From: Silene noctiflora
Taxonomy: Eukaryota; Streptophyta; Magnoliopsida; Caryophyllales; Caryophyllaceae
Assembly (NCBI GenBank): GCA_009801015.1
Contig: VHZZ01000294.1
Span: 128,678-151,110 of the forward strand
Length of the DNA stretch: 22,433 nt
Direction of reading: 5' to 3'
Shown one piece after another: positions 1 through 8,873 of this stretch (positions are counted from its first letter, which is position 1; each line of letters opens with the position of its first letter). The notes beneath the pieces are model-generated. The model worked only from the letters and a program-made list of their open reading frames with translations, did no database searches and had not been told where the DNA came from. The translations under genes and the position numbers were made by a program.

Positions 1-397
1 CTCATACTATACGTAATCGTACTAAAATACGGAATATCAAATATTGATCGGTTCGTCATCTGTATTGTGAGACAGTTTTACACTATTATTGTGTAAAACG
101 GATATCACTAGCATGTACTAAAAGGTAGTATTAGTTATAAAAAAAATTATGTTTTACATTATTCTCGTGTAAGGCCACTTTACACGAGAATATGCGATGA
201 TTTTATTGTAATTAAGTTCAAAACATGACCCTTTTTTATTACTTTAATAATACTCCGAAAAGTCACTATTAAAGAGAAATGATTGTGAATTTTCAAAATG
301 TAAAATATTTTAATCCTAAATATAGTAAATCTTAAAATTAAATTCACTTTGAACATATTACGTGTCACTAAAAAAATATATATCTATGCATGATTAA
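1..397. other. AT-rich intergenic DNA with one short hairpin
   Basis: No gene is supported here. The only ORF, on the minus strand, lacks recognisable domains and lies in AT-rich sequence. There is a perfect 12-bp inverted repeat (161-172 with 180-191, loop 173-179) built around TTCTCGTGTAA. A weaker fold-back lies at about 75-97 (GTTTTACAC / GTGTAAAAC). Both look like remains of a small inverted-repeat element whose ends I cannot fix. Confidence 0.4.
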
Positions 398-867
398 TCC
401 CCCTTACTACTAAGAGAATAAAAATTCTTTTACTTTTCCCTCCAAAATGCATCCAACTTAATCTTTTAATTAAATTCAAAATTATAATTATTTTCATTAT
501 AATAAAATAAAATTGGTATTAAACTATAGATTATATGTTGCTAAATTCTTCACAATGCAATATTAATTAGTTTAGAAAATAACTTAACAAATACTTACTA
601 TTAGGTTCATAAAAAAAAAAAAATATTTTAAAATTTGGAGAAAATTATAAAATGAAATCCATAGTTTTATGGTAAAAAAAATACTTTCATAAAAATACAC
701 ATTTCATAACTTTACTCAATTCTCTTTAATTAGTTTTCCATTTCAATTTTTTTATTATCAAAATAAAATGGAGTGAAATAGCAAATATTAATAAAGTGTC
801 GATTTAAATAATACCTTAAAAAATAAAATCCTATATATACCGCGCAGTAGCGAGGGATCTACACTAG
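398..867 (+). mobile_element. Non-autonomous Helitron H1
   Basis: The element starts TCCCCCTTACTACTAAGAG and ends in a GC-rich hairpin region (CCGCGCAGTAGCGAGG) followed about 10 bases later by CTAG. It sits between A397 and T868 with no target duplication. TC at the 5' end, a subterminal hairpin, CTRR at the 3' end and A^T insertion are the Helitron hallmarks. It has no coding capacity, so it would need Rep/helicase from elsewhere. Six relatives occur in this window. It abuts the conserved upstream module of gene A1; the same module in A3 (from about 4660) lacks it, so H1 inserted at the edge of an existing promoter. Confidence 0.8.
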
Positions 868-1139
868 TGGATTATCATATAAATTTGAATTCATCAACGG
901 TCAAACGACTTTTTCTTGTTGACCAAGTAATATTTAAGAAAGTTGAAATAATCGTAGTTACCGTTGAAATAGCCATGCAATGCATACGAAAAAAAGTTTA
1001 CGTGCATGAATTGAATTGTTTCCACTATTATTTAAATAAATGCTTCTCGTGTCCATATATTTCCCACATTATTATATCTAATCTTTTTTTTTAATTTTCA
1101 TAATAAACACAAATTCGCGAGTAACAAATTAAAAAAATT
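868..1139 (+). promoter_or_regulatory. Upstream module of gene A1
   Basis: This stretch is shared with A3 (4660-5175), with A4 (10550-10770) and partly with the relics at 2360-2510 and 3300-3387, which marks it as the inherited promoter plus 5' UTR. A GGTCAA core lies at 899-904 and TTGACC at 919-924, i.e. two W-box cores of the kind bound by WRKY factors. The best TATA candidate is CCATATATTT at 1053-1062, within a conserved block beginning ATGCTTCTCGTG. It is about 85 bases before the ATG, leaving a short 5' UTR. The line of sight for function is conservation between copies; no transcript evidence is available. Confidence 0.55.
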
Positions 1140-1412
1140 ATGAAATTATTACTACCCGTCCAATTATTGTTACTCGTGTTAGTTTTACTTGGTGTGTTAT
1201 GTGACGTTTCTACGTCGAGACATGTACCAAAACAGTCACAAATATTCGAAAGTAATATTGATCAAGTACGTCGTGTTAATTTTAGAAGTCTCGAAGAAAA
1301 GCCAATAGAAAGAAGATTTCAACCGCCGAAACCACCTCCATCGCCGATTCACAGTCCGGGGCACATATGGATTAGGGTTTCTCCACCACCACCACCTCAA
1401 TACCATCTTTGA
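1140..1412 (+). CDS. Small secreted Pro-rich peptide precursor A1
   Basis: A 90-aa single-exon ORF. Residues 1-25 form a leucine-rich hydrophobic signal peptide (MKLLLPVQLL...), with likely cleavage near STS at 24-26. The middle is charged and contains RxLx at 49-52 (RSLE) and a dibasic RR at 58-59. The tail from residue 62 is proline-rich (PPKPPPSPI, then IRVSPPPPPQYHL). Family knowledge: Ser-Pro(3-5) runs are extensin-type glycomodules, normally hydroxylated and arabinosylated in the secretory pathway; RxLx is the consensus of site-1-protease/SBT6.1-type subtilases. Inference: a precursor releasing an apoplastic peptide. A3 is a close paralogue, differing mainly in the tail (HSPGHIW against ASTTHIQ), and C is a more distant one. 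The ATG fits A3 and A2, which align from the same codon. I do not recognise a named family. Confidence 0.75.
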   Translation: MKLLLPVQLLLLVLVLLGVLCDVSTSRHVPKQSQIFESNIDQVRRVNFRSLEEKPIERRFQPPKPPPSPIHSPGHIWIRVSPPPPPQYHL

Positions 1413-1846
1413 GCTATAGCCATCTTATTTTACATGTACTTCTTCCGACTCAACAGATTGTTTACATTTGATTAAAATATTCCTCGCAAAATAATAAAAG
1501 TGTAAACAGATCAGGTTGAGCCGGATGACGTATAATGAATAGTGTAATGTTTAAGCTAATAAGTTGTACTAGTATATTCATTTTTTAGTTAATTAATTGA
1601 CGGAACTTTTAGAATAAAATGATCTCATATCTGGAGACGGTTCTTTTCTAATAAAATTCATTCATTTATTGCTAACAATAACAGAGTGACTTTTATACAA
1701 ATGACCGTCTTATAATGTAAAACGGGTGTGAAATCGTCTCACACAATAATTACTGATTAAGCAATTTACTACACGATCTACAAATATGTAATCACGAGTT
1801 TATAGAATCTTATTTCCCCCCTAACCTTGTACCGAGTAATGACGGA
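1413..1846. other. 3' flank of A1 and AT-rich spacer
   Basis: The first ~30 bases after the stop (TTTGAGCTATAGCC...) are conserved after A3 (5445 on), A4 (10836 on) and the A5 fragment (11997 on), so they are the family 3' UTR. Beyond about 1480 I see only AT-rich sequence with GTGAGACGATTT-type motifs at 1735-1743, as in small fold-back elements. No gene is supported. Confidence 0.45.
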
Positions 1847-2000
1847 CAATGGCGGAGCTAGGATTTAAAGTCAATGGAGGCGAAAGAGTAATATTATAAG
1901 AGGGCCTTGAAAAAATTCAAAAATTTTAACTAAAAAATTCAGAATTCTCACACGCCAGTGGGAGCGATCATCCCTGCTAGCCCCCTTCGCTCCACCACTA
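1847..2000. mobile_element. Short hAT-like MITE (GTGGCGGAGC ends)
   Basis: The left end reads CAATGGCGGAGCTAGG and the right end GCTCCACCACTA, which are imperfect inverted repeats. Better-preserved elements with the same end type lie at 12412-12538 and 16172-16568, where 8-bp target duplications are visible. Here no clean duplication remains. Non-coding. Confidence 0.5.
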
Positions 2001-2097
2001 ACGATGAAAGTCATTTAATTTACCTAGACCCATGTACAATTGATGATTTCTAAATACATATTTAAATCCTTCTAAGTGTGACAAAAAATCATGAGTA

Positions 2098-2349
2098 CTC
2101 CCTTCGATCCAGACCAAAGGTAACAGTGACTTTTTCACATTTGTCGAGACGCGTTTTGCAACATATCTTTAATTACAGATTATTAAAAATTATAAAAATT
2201 TGATATTCTTATAGCATTTATCACGATGAATCAAACAAGCTCTCATATGATTATATTTTCTCTTATATATTACAAATAATATCAAAGATTCTCTACAGCC
2301 ATAAATAATGCCAAAAGTCAATGTTACCTTTGGTCTGGATCGGAGGGAG
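2098..2349. mobile_element. Stowaway MITE (Tc1/mariner type)
   Basis: A 252-bp element flanked by TA on both sides (2096-2097 and 2350-2351). The ends are CTCCCTTCGATCCAGACCAA and its near-perfect complement at 2331-2349, ending GGATCGGAGGGAG. The inverted repeat extends about 35 bp through AAGGTAACA. CTCCCTCCG ends with a TA duplication are diagnostic of Stowaway. It sits 3' of A1. A truncated relative is at about 6220-6426. Confidence 0.9.
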
Positions 2350-2359
2350 TATTACGATA

Positions 2360-2850
2360 GAATGAATACTCGTCGTAGATTGATATTTAAGAAATTAATA
2401 CGTAAATTGTTGAAATAATCGTAGCTACGAACAAAAATTGTACGTACATGCATTTTATATATGAAGAATAAAGGCAAAACCTTGTTTCCACTACACTTTT
2501 TTGCTTCTATAACAAATTGGGTCGGATTTAGAACTAAAATTTTGAAACGATTTTTTCTCATGTTATATTATATACGGAGTACTTAATTTATTAAGATCTC
2601 ATATTTAAGAATCTTTTAATAGTAAAAATCGATAATCTTACTCATTTTTTAGAAGTTTAGCGTACCGAGAGCTCGATAATACTGCTTACTACTAACTAGG
2701 TTATCCCCTAATATTCGAAAGTAATACTGTTACATTTTCGTACGTTTGTTCAAAATTAGTTTGATCTTACGTACATGTTTTAACTAAACGTATATGGAAC
2801 GAGAAAATGAATGAAGTGATGAGTGTATATATTTCTACTATACGTATTTA
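2360..2850 (+). pseudogene. Eroded relic of an A-type gene
   Basis: Three pieces match A1/A3 in order. At about 2385-2430, the run TTGAAATAATCGTAG matches the A1 upstream module (945-960), and the TTGTTTCCACTA-type block follows. At 2709-2728 the bases AATATTCGAAAGTAATACTG match the coding segment for QIFESN in A1 (1240-1260). From about 2740 the GTTTGTTCAAAATTAGTTTG block matches the A3 3' flank (5502-5640) and 11308-11420. Signal-peptide and Pro-rich segments are missing. The pieces suggest a dead copy reduced by deletions. Confidence 0.5.
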
Positions 2851-3180
2851 ATTAAATGATTAAAGCTTATGATGATAATGAAATACGACACGCTTTACTC
2901 ATCCGTACATTCTTCGTGAGGAGAATTTTAATCGAAAGTAAACAAATGATGACACAAAGGTACTGTATCCTACTTGGTGCTCAAGAAGAATATTATTAGG
3001 GATGGAAGAACTACGTATGAAATGACATGGATGGTATTTAAAAAAGTTAAAATGATCGATGAAAAAGTCAAATTCCCATTTCAAACGAGCGAGCTCTTTC
3101 CGTCTGAAATTAAGATGGAAAAGCATGTCTTAACAAGAAGACTTGTTGTAAAGAAAAAATAAGTGTGGTTGATAAGAAGT
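2851..3180. other. Spacer with an unassigned open frame
   Basis: A 62-codon open frame runs on the + strand from a GTG at 2974 to 3162, with an opposed minus-strand frame of 75 codons (2899-3126). The + frame has amino-acid use that could be coding (GRTTYEMTW, then a Lys-rich end), but it lacks an early ATG, a signal peptide or a motif I know. It differs from the Pro-rich genes around it. It may be an exon relic or chance. I do not call a gene. Confidence 0.25.
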
Positions 3181-3387
3181 AATCAGTCCACGTCGCGGGA
3201 GCTCGCTGATCGATACTCCTTGCTATTAGTTAGGTTATTATTCCTAGTAAGAATGGTTCCAATACTTGAAAAGTCCAAAATAGCTACTTGTAGAACAAAT
3301 AAATGTCTCTCAAAAACCTATATAAATTCTTCTCGTGCCCAAATATTTCCTACATCATTTTTAGTCTATTTTCACATTCAACCCAAA
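3181..3387 (+). promoter_or_regulatory. Upstream region of truncated copy A2
   Basis: The block TTCTTCTCGTGCCCAAATATTTCCTACATC (3328-3357) corresponds to the TATA-containing block before A1 and A3. CACATTCAACCCAAA at 3373-3387 matches the start of the A1 5' UTR (AACACAAATTCGCGAG). The UTR is then cut by Helitron H2 and resumes at 3627. Confidence 0.45.
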
Positions 3388-3626
3388 TCCCCTATATACT
3401 AAAAGATTAACAAAATTCCAATTTTTTCCGCTCAAGTTTCCCCCCTAATTATTCAGCTTCTAATAGTAATCCACACTCTTTCATTAATTAATCTCATTAT
3501 TATCCTCTTTATATTTACATGCCATAAATAANATTTCAAAATGAGTTAAATTACTGTAAATTAATTGTTATAAACTCTAATATCCTCCTTTAAAAAAGCC
3601 GTGCATTTGCACGAGAATTATACTAG
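3388..3626 (+). mobile_element. Short Helitron H2 in a 5' UTR
   Basis: A 239-bp element starting TCCCCTATATACTAAAAG and ending with the hairpin GTGCATTTGCAC plus TTATACTAG. The left base is A3387 and the right base T3627. Comparison with A1 (AAATTCGCGAGTAACAAATT) against the interrupted CCCAAA...TTCCTGAGTAACAGATT shows an insertion into the inherited 5' UTR without target duplication. This comparison is what fixes the element's ends and polarity for the whole family. Confidence 0.8.
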
Positions 3627-3652
3627 TTCCTGAGTAACAGATTAAAAAAATC

Positions 3653-3721
3653 ATGAAATTATTACTACCCGTCCAATTGTTGTTACTCGAGTTAGTTTTA
3701 CCACTAATAACGGGTAAATGA
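3653..3721 (+). pseudogene. A2, truncated A-type precursor
   Basis: The frame opens with the same 12 residues as A1 (MKLLLPVQLLLL), continues E-L-V-L, then leaves homology at about 3701 and stops after 22 codons (TGA 3719-3721). The preceding GAGTAACAGATTAAAAAAATC equals the A1 5' UTR. The RxLx region and Pro-rich tail are absent, so only a partial signal peptide would be made. The break is followed by unrelated AT-rich sequence ending in a run of 31 A, so an insertion with a poly(A) end may have displaced the 3' part. Confidence 0.7.
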
Positions 3722-3927
3722 CATCGTATATATTAGACAACTACGGAATAAAAGCTATCTGAACCGATTAGATTGATTATCATTGATTTGGGGTAGATAT
3801 TTGTGGGAGGAAAAAATATTTAGGAGTGAGAAAATAAAAAATAATTAAGGTAAATGAAAGAATATTAATTATGGATAATCTTTAACCTATGTCTAATTAA
3901 TTATTAATGTATAATCTTAGGGCATGC

Positions 3928-3965
<38 letters not shown>

Positions 3966-4654
3966 TTTTACATTATCTAGGGTAAGAACTATAGCACAAA
4001 TAGTAAATCTTGGAATTAAATTCACTCCTAATACATCAGAAAAATCATTAAATTAAAATATATAATTATGAGAAAAGGGATTACGCATCGGATGTATTAT
4101 CTCATACCCTTCTAGTTTTTGAGTTTATATGTATTTTTTTTTAGCATTTAAAATTTATAATTTCTATAATAAATTTTATGACAAAACTCAGAATTAATTA
4201 AATTTATAAGTATAGTTTTTGAGCAATGTTGTATTTTTTTGTTTAATGTTTAAATGAACGAGCTCAAAATTTTTATACTAAATAATCAAGTTTTTTAAAT
4301 AAAACTCAAAAAATTTACCATAAAACTCAAAAATAATTCTTTTATCCCACTCCTTGATTTGTTTTTCTTATTTTTTTATGAGAAGTATATAATCAAAATT
4401 CAAAACCAACAAATGATTAAAACGGATAAAATATTACAAAAATAGGTTTATACATCCAGTTGTATATAATTAAGCATTGTACAACCAAGGTATAAGTATC
4501 TGAGCTTATGTGTATTTTTTCTGAACTAATTAATTCAAAGTTCATAATTTTAATGTGTAAATGGTTGAAATCGGATACTTTCTAATAAAAAACTCTTATT
4601 CTTTAAATAAAACTCGAATATTATATTATTACAAAACTCAGATTCTACACCGTA
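3722..4654. other. Gene-free AT-rich DNA with a 31-base poly(A) run
   Basis: No gene is supported. A run of 31 A at 3931-3961 may be the tail of a retroposed insertion lying between A2's breakpoint (~3701) and there, though I find no coding or tRNA-like part. From 4080 to 4640 the phrases TTTTTGAGTTTATATGTA and AAAACTCA recur on both strands. A related stretch lies at 7190-7320, so this is probably an old dispersed repeat. Confidence 0.35.
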
Positions 4655-5175
4655 CAATTGATAATCATATAAATTTGAATTTATCAAAGTCAAAAGACTT
4701 TTTATTGTTGACCAAGGGTACATAGAATAATCTTGTAGCTTAGATATGACATTTAAGAATAAATGCAAAACTTGTTTCCACTATGATTATTACTTTGTAC
4801 TTCCTCAAAACTTTTTCGTAAATTCTTATTTCAGACGGGCTGCTCTCTATCTGAAATAAAACGGATAAAATGTTGTCATTTTTTAATAAAATGTAACCAT
4901 TTAATGACAAAATGTTATAACTAGAGTTGCCACTTTTTACCCTGAAAATGATGTGGCAAAAAATGGTAACATATTATCAGAAATTAGTAACATTTTATTG
5001 TAAAATGACAACATATTATCCGTTTTATTTCAGACAGGAAACAACCGGTCTGAAGCCTCAAATTCCTATTTAAATGCTTCTCATGTCCATATATTTCCTA
5101 CATCATTTCTAATCTTTTTTTTTTTTTTTTTTTTTAAATCAACACAAATTCGTGAGTAACAAATTAAAAAAAACC
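4655..5175 (+). promoter_or_regulatory. Upstream module of gene A3, split by a MITE
   Basis: The distal part (4660-4780) matches the A1 module starting GATAATCATATAAATTTGAA and includes TTGACC at 4708-4713 as a W-box core. The proximal part (5060-5175) holds the block ATGCTTCTCATGTCCATATATTTCC, with the likely TATA at 5087-5096, then a T-run (about 5117-5135) and a 5' UTR ending AAAAAAAACC before the ATG. A 231-bp MITE (4829-5059) now separates the W-box from the TATA region, moving it from about 135 to about 380 bases away. Confidence 0.55.
4829..5059. mobile_element. Fold-back MITE with 9-bp target duplication
   Basis: The ends form inverted repeats of about 70 bp: TTTCAGACGGGCTGC...TGAAATAAAACGGATAA on the left and its complement on the right (TTATCCGTTTTATTTCAGACAGG...CCGGTCTGAA). 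Flanks AAATTCTTA (4820-4828) and AAATTCCTA (5060-5068) agree at 8 of 9 positions, which suits a Mutator-type MITE. Non-coding. It interrupts the promoter of A3. Confidence 0.7.
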
Positions 5176-5454
5176 ATGAAATTATTACTACCCGTCGTCC
5201 AATTATTGTTACTCGTATTACTTTTACTTGGTGTGTTATGTGACGTTTCTACGTCTAGACATGTACCAAAACCGTCACAAATATTCGAAAATAATACTGA
5301 TCAAGTACGTCGTGTTAATTTTAGAAGTCTTGAAGAAAAGCCAGTTGATAAAAGATTTCATCCGTCGAAACCACCTCCATCGCCGATTGCCAGTACAACA
5401 CACATACAGTTTAAGGCTTCTCCACCACCACCACCACCTCGATATCGTCTTTGA
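5176..5454 (+). CDS. Small secreted Pro-rich peptide precursor A3
   Basis: A 92-aa single-exon ORF. The frame is open from a GTG at 5152, but the first ATG (5176) aligns with A1 and follows the conserved A-rich 5' UTR, so it is the start. Residues 1-27 are the signal peptide. RSLE at 50-53 is an RxLx site, KR at 59-60 a dibasic site, and the tail runs PSKPPPSPI (67-71) to FKASPPPPPPRYRL. ENNTD at 39-42 offers a possible N-glycosylation sequon not in A1. N-terminal two thirds are nearly identical to A1, while the segment just before the Ser-Pro block has changed, as if the released peptide is what diversifies. The product is expected to be apoplastic; receptor and function are unknown. Confidence 0.75.
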   Translation: MKLLLPVVQLLLLVLLLLGVLCDVSTSRHVPKPSQIFENNTDQVRRVNFRSLEEKPVDKRFHPSKPPPSPIASTTHIQFKASPPPPPPRYRL

Positions 5455-5757
5455 GCTATGGCCATCTTATTTTACCTGTACTCGTATTCATTTCATTTTC
5501 ATATGTTTGTTCAAAATTATAAGTTTGATCTTACATATATATTTTAAATAATAAATGTATGGAAATAATAAAATGAATGAAGTAATTAAGTGGATATGTA
5601 TCTACAATACAGTGCATATTTAGATGCTTGGTTATTGAAATTAACTACCAAGTAATTTTTGTCATGTTATTTACTCTCAAATCAAGCAGCTAATGGCGGA
5701 TCTTGAAATAAATAGTTACACTCAACCACCGCTGTGAAGGAGCCAAGTAATAATTTA
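5455..5757. other. 3' flank of A3
   Basis: After the conserved TTTGAGCTATGGCC trailer, the block GTTTGTTCAAAATTA...GTTTGATCTTAC (5502-5640) is shared with 2740-2840 and 11308-11420. The join ATGCTTGGTTATTGAA at 5624-5638 is the empty version of the site that holds a MITE at 11423-11647. A short TAATGGCGGATC / CCACCGCTG pair at 5692-5733 may be a tiny hAT-type remnant. Confidence 0.5.
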
Positions 5758-6197
5758 CGGAAAATGCACGCGGTGTTCTTGAGGTTTACTTTTTTGCCCA
5801 AAATACCCAATTTTTTGATCCGGAAAACTTCAAGAGGCCATAACTCGTGTTTATGAGTTCAGAAAGTGATAATTTTTTTTTTCAAATTGATCATCTTTCC
5901 GAGAAGTACGACTTGAAAAAAAAATTGTTGAGTTTGAAATTCGTGACCAAGAGATATGGTCACTCAAAGTTTGTTCGGTCAAAAAATTTTTGACACGCAA
6001 TAACTCCTAACCACGGGATCCAAATACGATAATTTTTTTTTTGAAATCGTAGTTCTCGTAAAGATGATCGATTTGAAAAAAAATATCACTTTCGGAAATC
6101 GTAAGCACGAGTTATGGCCTCTTAAAGTTTCCCGGATAAAAAAATTGAGTATTTTGGGTAAAATATCATACCTCAAGGGCACCGCGTGCATTATCCG
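5758..6197. mobile_element. Mutator-like fold-back element
   Basis: Terminal inverted repeats of about 90 bp bound a 440-bp element: the left starts CGGAAAATGCACGCGGTG and the right ends CACCGCGTGCATTATCCG. Both arms contain CCCAAAATAC and GAGGCCATAACTCGTG. Arms are about 85% alike by eye. I cannot find a clear 9-bp target duplication (the AT-rich flanks agree at 6 of 9). Two opposed ORFs inside are by-products of the repeat arms. Long inverted ends suggest Mutator-type, non-autonomous. Confidence 0.65.
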
Positions 6198-6219
6198 TTT
6201 ATTTTATATACGTATATCA

Positions 6220-6426
6220 ATGCTCGTTTTCTTTTGTTCATATCTTTAGTTACATATTACTAAAAATTATAAAAAATGATATTCATAATCTACTCGGTAA
6301 AACAATTTCAACAAGATGTCACATGACTATCTTTTATATTATATATTAAAAGTTATATCGGAGATTCTCCTCACACATGATAGTGGCTAAAAAACAAATG
6401 TAAAGAATTCATTGGAATGGAGGAAG
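6220..6426. mobile_element. 5'-truncated Stowaway MITE
   Basis: The sequence CATATCTTTAGTTACATATT...AGATTCTCC follows the same order as the right two thirds of the Stowaway at 2098-2349, and ends GGAATGGAGGAAG before TA (6427-6428). The left end is gone, cut near the Mutator-like element that lies just upstream. Confidence 0.55.
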
Positions 6427-7699
6427 TACTTCATTAATATTCGTTCACCACGTTGTTAATGTGTAATTTAAATATATTCCTAGTAATTTAAATATATTCC
6501 TAGAATTACTCCGTAATAAACAAGTAAGCAATATATCGAGTTTAATAAAAGCAGTTACTAAAAAAGAAGCTCGTTTTACCATATACTAGTTTTCGCTAAT
6601 AGAAATTGAAATGCAAATATATATAGATTTTACTTATAAATGTTGAAACATTTTTTATTCTTTTTATTAGTCTTAAAAATATTATGTTTTTAACTTTTTT
6701 TTTCAGACCGTAAAATTTATACGGTATGAAATCGAATGCTAAAAACCTTTAAAAGTTGGGAATTAGTAGATCTAATAATATCATTACTTGGCAATTTCTT
6801 GAATTAAAGCTATAATTATTTAATGATTATTGTTATGTTATATCTGATTAAATTTATCCTAAAAATAATAAAAAAATATTTTTCAATTCATGTAAATTTA
6901 TAATTTTTTGAATATTTAGAGTTAGAATGTTAAATTTTTAAAAATACTTTATAAATGAATTAAAAACTTTATTTTTAATTTTTCTTATGGAATTTATATT
7001 TATATTTAAACTTGAAATAAAATGAGTTTTATATAAGTAGTGGGGATAGTGGGTTGATAGTTTTTATTTTTAATCTTAAAATTAAGTAACCAATCACATG
7101 CTTTTAAATGATTTGTCTTTTATATATAGAAGATTTGTGTAACAGTGTAAGGTCGTCTTACATAAATGTTTACCCACACGCTTTTCAATCAGTTCATGGA
7201 CTATACATCTGATGTAGTACATCTTAATATCTATTTTCCGAGTTTTATATTAAAAATTTTGAGTTCTATTTTAAATATCATGAGTTTGTAGTATTAAGTT
7301 TTTGAGTACATTTATTTAAAACATTAAACTAAAAAAAATTTGCAACCTAGGTAGCACCGAAACGGATACGACGCAAACCCAAACACGAAATGACTCTTAG
7401 TAAAATGTAGGATATGGGACCCGTTTTTTAAATTTAATAAAATATATATTTTATAGTTATAAAAGTATAACTTTAGTTTTATAAAGGTACTCATATTAAT
7501 TTTTTTAAAATAAAAATTCAAATTATGCAGTATATGCTAATTATTTAAAACATAGAGATTAGATTAAAATAAAATAACTCATATGCGTGAAGTGAATCGG
7601 TGTTTATTAACGACGATTAGTGACGATTCTAGGATTTGGTTATCAGAGATGCAACTTTGGACCGGGGGTGACTAATTTTTTTTTTCGATGTTGAATGAT
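6427..7699. other. Long AT-rich gene-free spacer
   Basis: I see no gene. A 20-bp direct repeat (GTAATTTAAATATATTCCTA) is doubled at 6463-6502. A phrase GTAAGGTCGTCTTACA at 7148-7163 forms a short palindrome. Sequence at 7190-7320 resembles the TTTTTGAGTTTATAT-type repeat of 4080-4640. The minus-strand frame at 7324-7521 has no motif and is probably chance. Confidence 0.35.
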
Positions 7700-8105
7700 G
7701 ATTAATACATTTAGATATCCGATCCGACCCGAAACTATAATTTTCTAGTATAATTTTGTGAAAATACAGTTCTATTTGATACAAAAACTTAACTACTGAA
7801 GTTTAAAATAGTAAAGAAATATGTAAATGGTACTTAAATTTTATGTCAAGAATATTGGAGTAAGAATACTAAAAAAACCCCATCATGTAAGACGATGAAT
7901 ATGATTGTATTTTCAAACTTAATTTAAAATAAATTCCAAAATATGGATATCCACATCCGATCCGATTATTTTGGATATCCGAACATTAAATATCCAAAAC
8001 ATTTGGTTTGGATATGGATATCTGACTTCAATAATTTTTAATATGAATACCCGATCCGAAGTAACACTTTGGATCGGATATCTGATCCGTGCTCTGCCCT
8101 AATTC
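7700..8105. repeat. Degenerate GGATATCCGATCCG-type repeat
   Basis: Motifs GGATATCC, ATCCGATCCG and GGATCGGATATCTG recur on both strands at 7711-7730 and densely at 7940-8090. The right end reads GATCCGTGCTCTGCCCTA, as in hAT-like plant elements with AGGGCAGAGCACGG ends. I cannot find a matching left end, so it may be truncated. Confidence 0.35.
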
Positions 8106-8122
8106 AAACCGGCCTTTGTAAC

Positions 8123-8549
8123 TAGACCTGGCAAATCGGATCAACGGGTCGGGTTCGGGTCAGGCCAGTTCGGATCTTTCATTAATTTCGGGTTAATCTG
8201 GGTCGCCTCGGGTCATTTCGGGTTTCGGGTATATTTCGGGTTTGTTTGTCGGGTCAGTTTCGGGTTACCGGGTCGGGTTATTTTGGGTCGGGTCATTTTC
8301 GGGTCAATGAATAAGAGAGAAAAAGTCATTTTAAGTCTATTCGTCTCAATTAGAGTTATGATTTGTCGGGTCATTTTCGGGTTGGGTGATTTCAGAACCG
8401 GGTCATTTTCAGATCGGGTCAGTTACGGGTCAAGAGCTCGGGTCATGTTCTGGTCGGGTCGGGTCTGTTCGGGTTTTCGGGTCATTTCGAATCTCGGGTC
8501 AGCCTTTTCGGATCGAGTCAATTGGGTCGGGTCAGTTTTGCCACGTCTA
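8123..8549. mobile_element. hAT-like element packed with CGGGT motifs
   Basis: The left end TAGACCTGGCAAATCGG and right end CAGTTTTGCCACGTCTA are inverted repeats (TAGAC[C/G]TGGCAAA). Flanks TTTGTAAC (8115-8122) and TGTGTAAC (8550-8557) match at 7 of 8 positions, as for a hAT target duplication. The body is a degenerate minisatellite of GGGTCATTTTCGGGT-like units. The long ORFs on both strands here arise from the biased repeat and are not genes. Confidence 0.7.
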
Positions 8550-8710
8550 TGTGTAACTCCCTTAACACTAAAAACGAATAGTATAACTATTGCACCAACA
8601 CCAAACTCCAATTGTCTCATTAATCAACAACTACTACAATATAGACTACCTTACTTGTCTAACACGAAATTATTAAAATCAACCATTATTACTTTTCTTC
8701 GACATTACGT

Positions 8711-8873
8711 AGTTAATAATATTCTCTCGATACCTAATTAATTCGATCTCTATATATATTAAGCATGCATCTAAACGAGTTTATAATTTTATTTCTTCCA
8801 TAACCTTGTAACGTATTACATATAATTTTTTTTAATGTAAACCGGGTATCCATAGTCGACAACAGTTTAAAGT
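8711..8873 (+). promoter_or_regulatory. Upstream region of B1
   Basis: About 160 bp is duplicated at 11672-11826 in front of the dead copy B2, with near-identity through ATATTCTCTCGATACC and GAGTTTATAATTTTATTTC. The TATA candidate is TATATATATT at 8751-8760, about 115-120 bases before the ATG. There is no W-box core in this interval. Confidence 0.45.

Noticed and set aside
867..1094. 75-codon + frame upstream of A1
   Set aside because: It starts at a GTG overlapping the Helitron end, lies in the duplicated promoter, and is not open in the A3 or A4 copies.
1332..1372. CEP-like motif (SPIHSPGH) in A1
   Set aside because: The match is short and the paralogue A3 has SPIASTTH at the same place, so the CEP-type core is not conserved.
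2352..2561. 69-codon minus frame
   Set aside because: It lies in the relic of an A-type upstream region; no motif or homologue recognised.
5228..5551. 107-codon + frame overlapping A3
   Set aside because: It is a shadow of A3 in another frame; its His-rich part is the CAC reading of the CCA proline codons and it starts without an ATG.
5979..6249. Opposed ORFs of 61-70 codons
   Set aside because: Both lie in the arms and core of the Mutator-like fold-back element and lack motifs.
8283..8741. 152-codon + frame, the longest in the window, and its minus-strand partner 8423-8620
   Set aside because: It is produced by the CGGGT repeats of the hAT-like element and runs past its right end into unrelated DNA.
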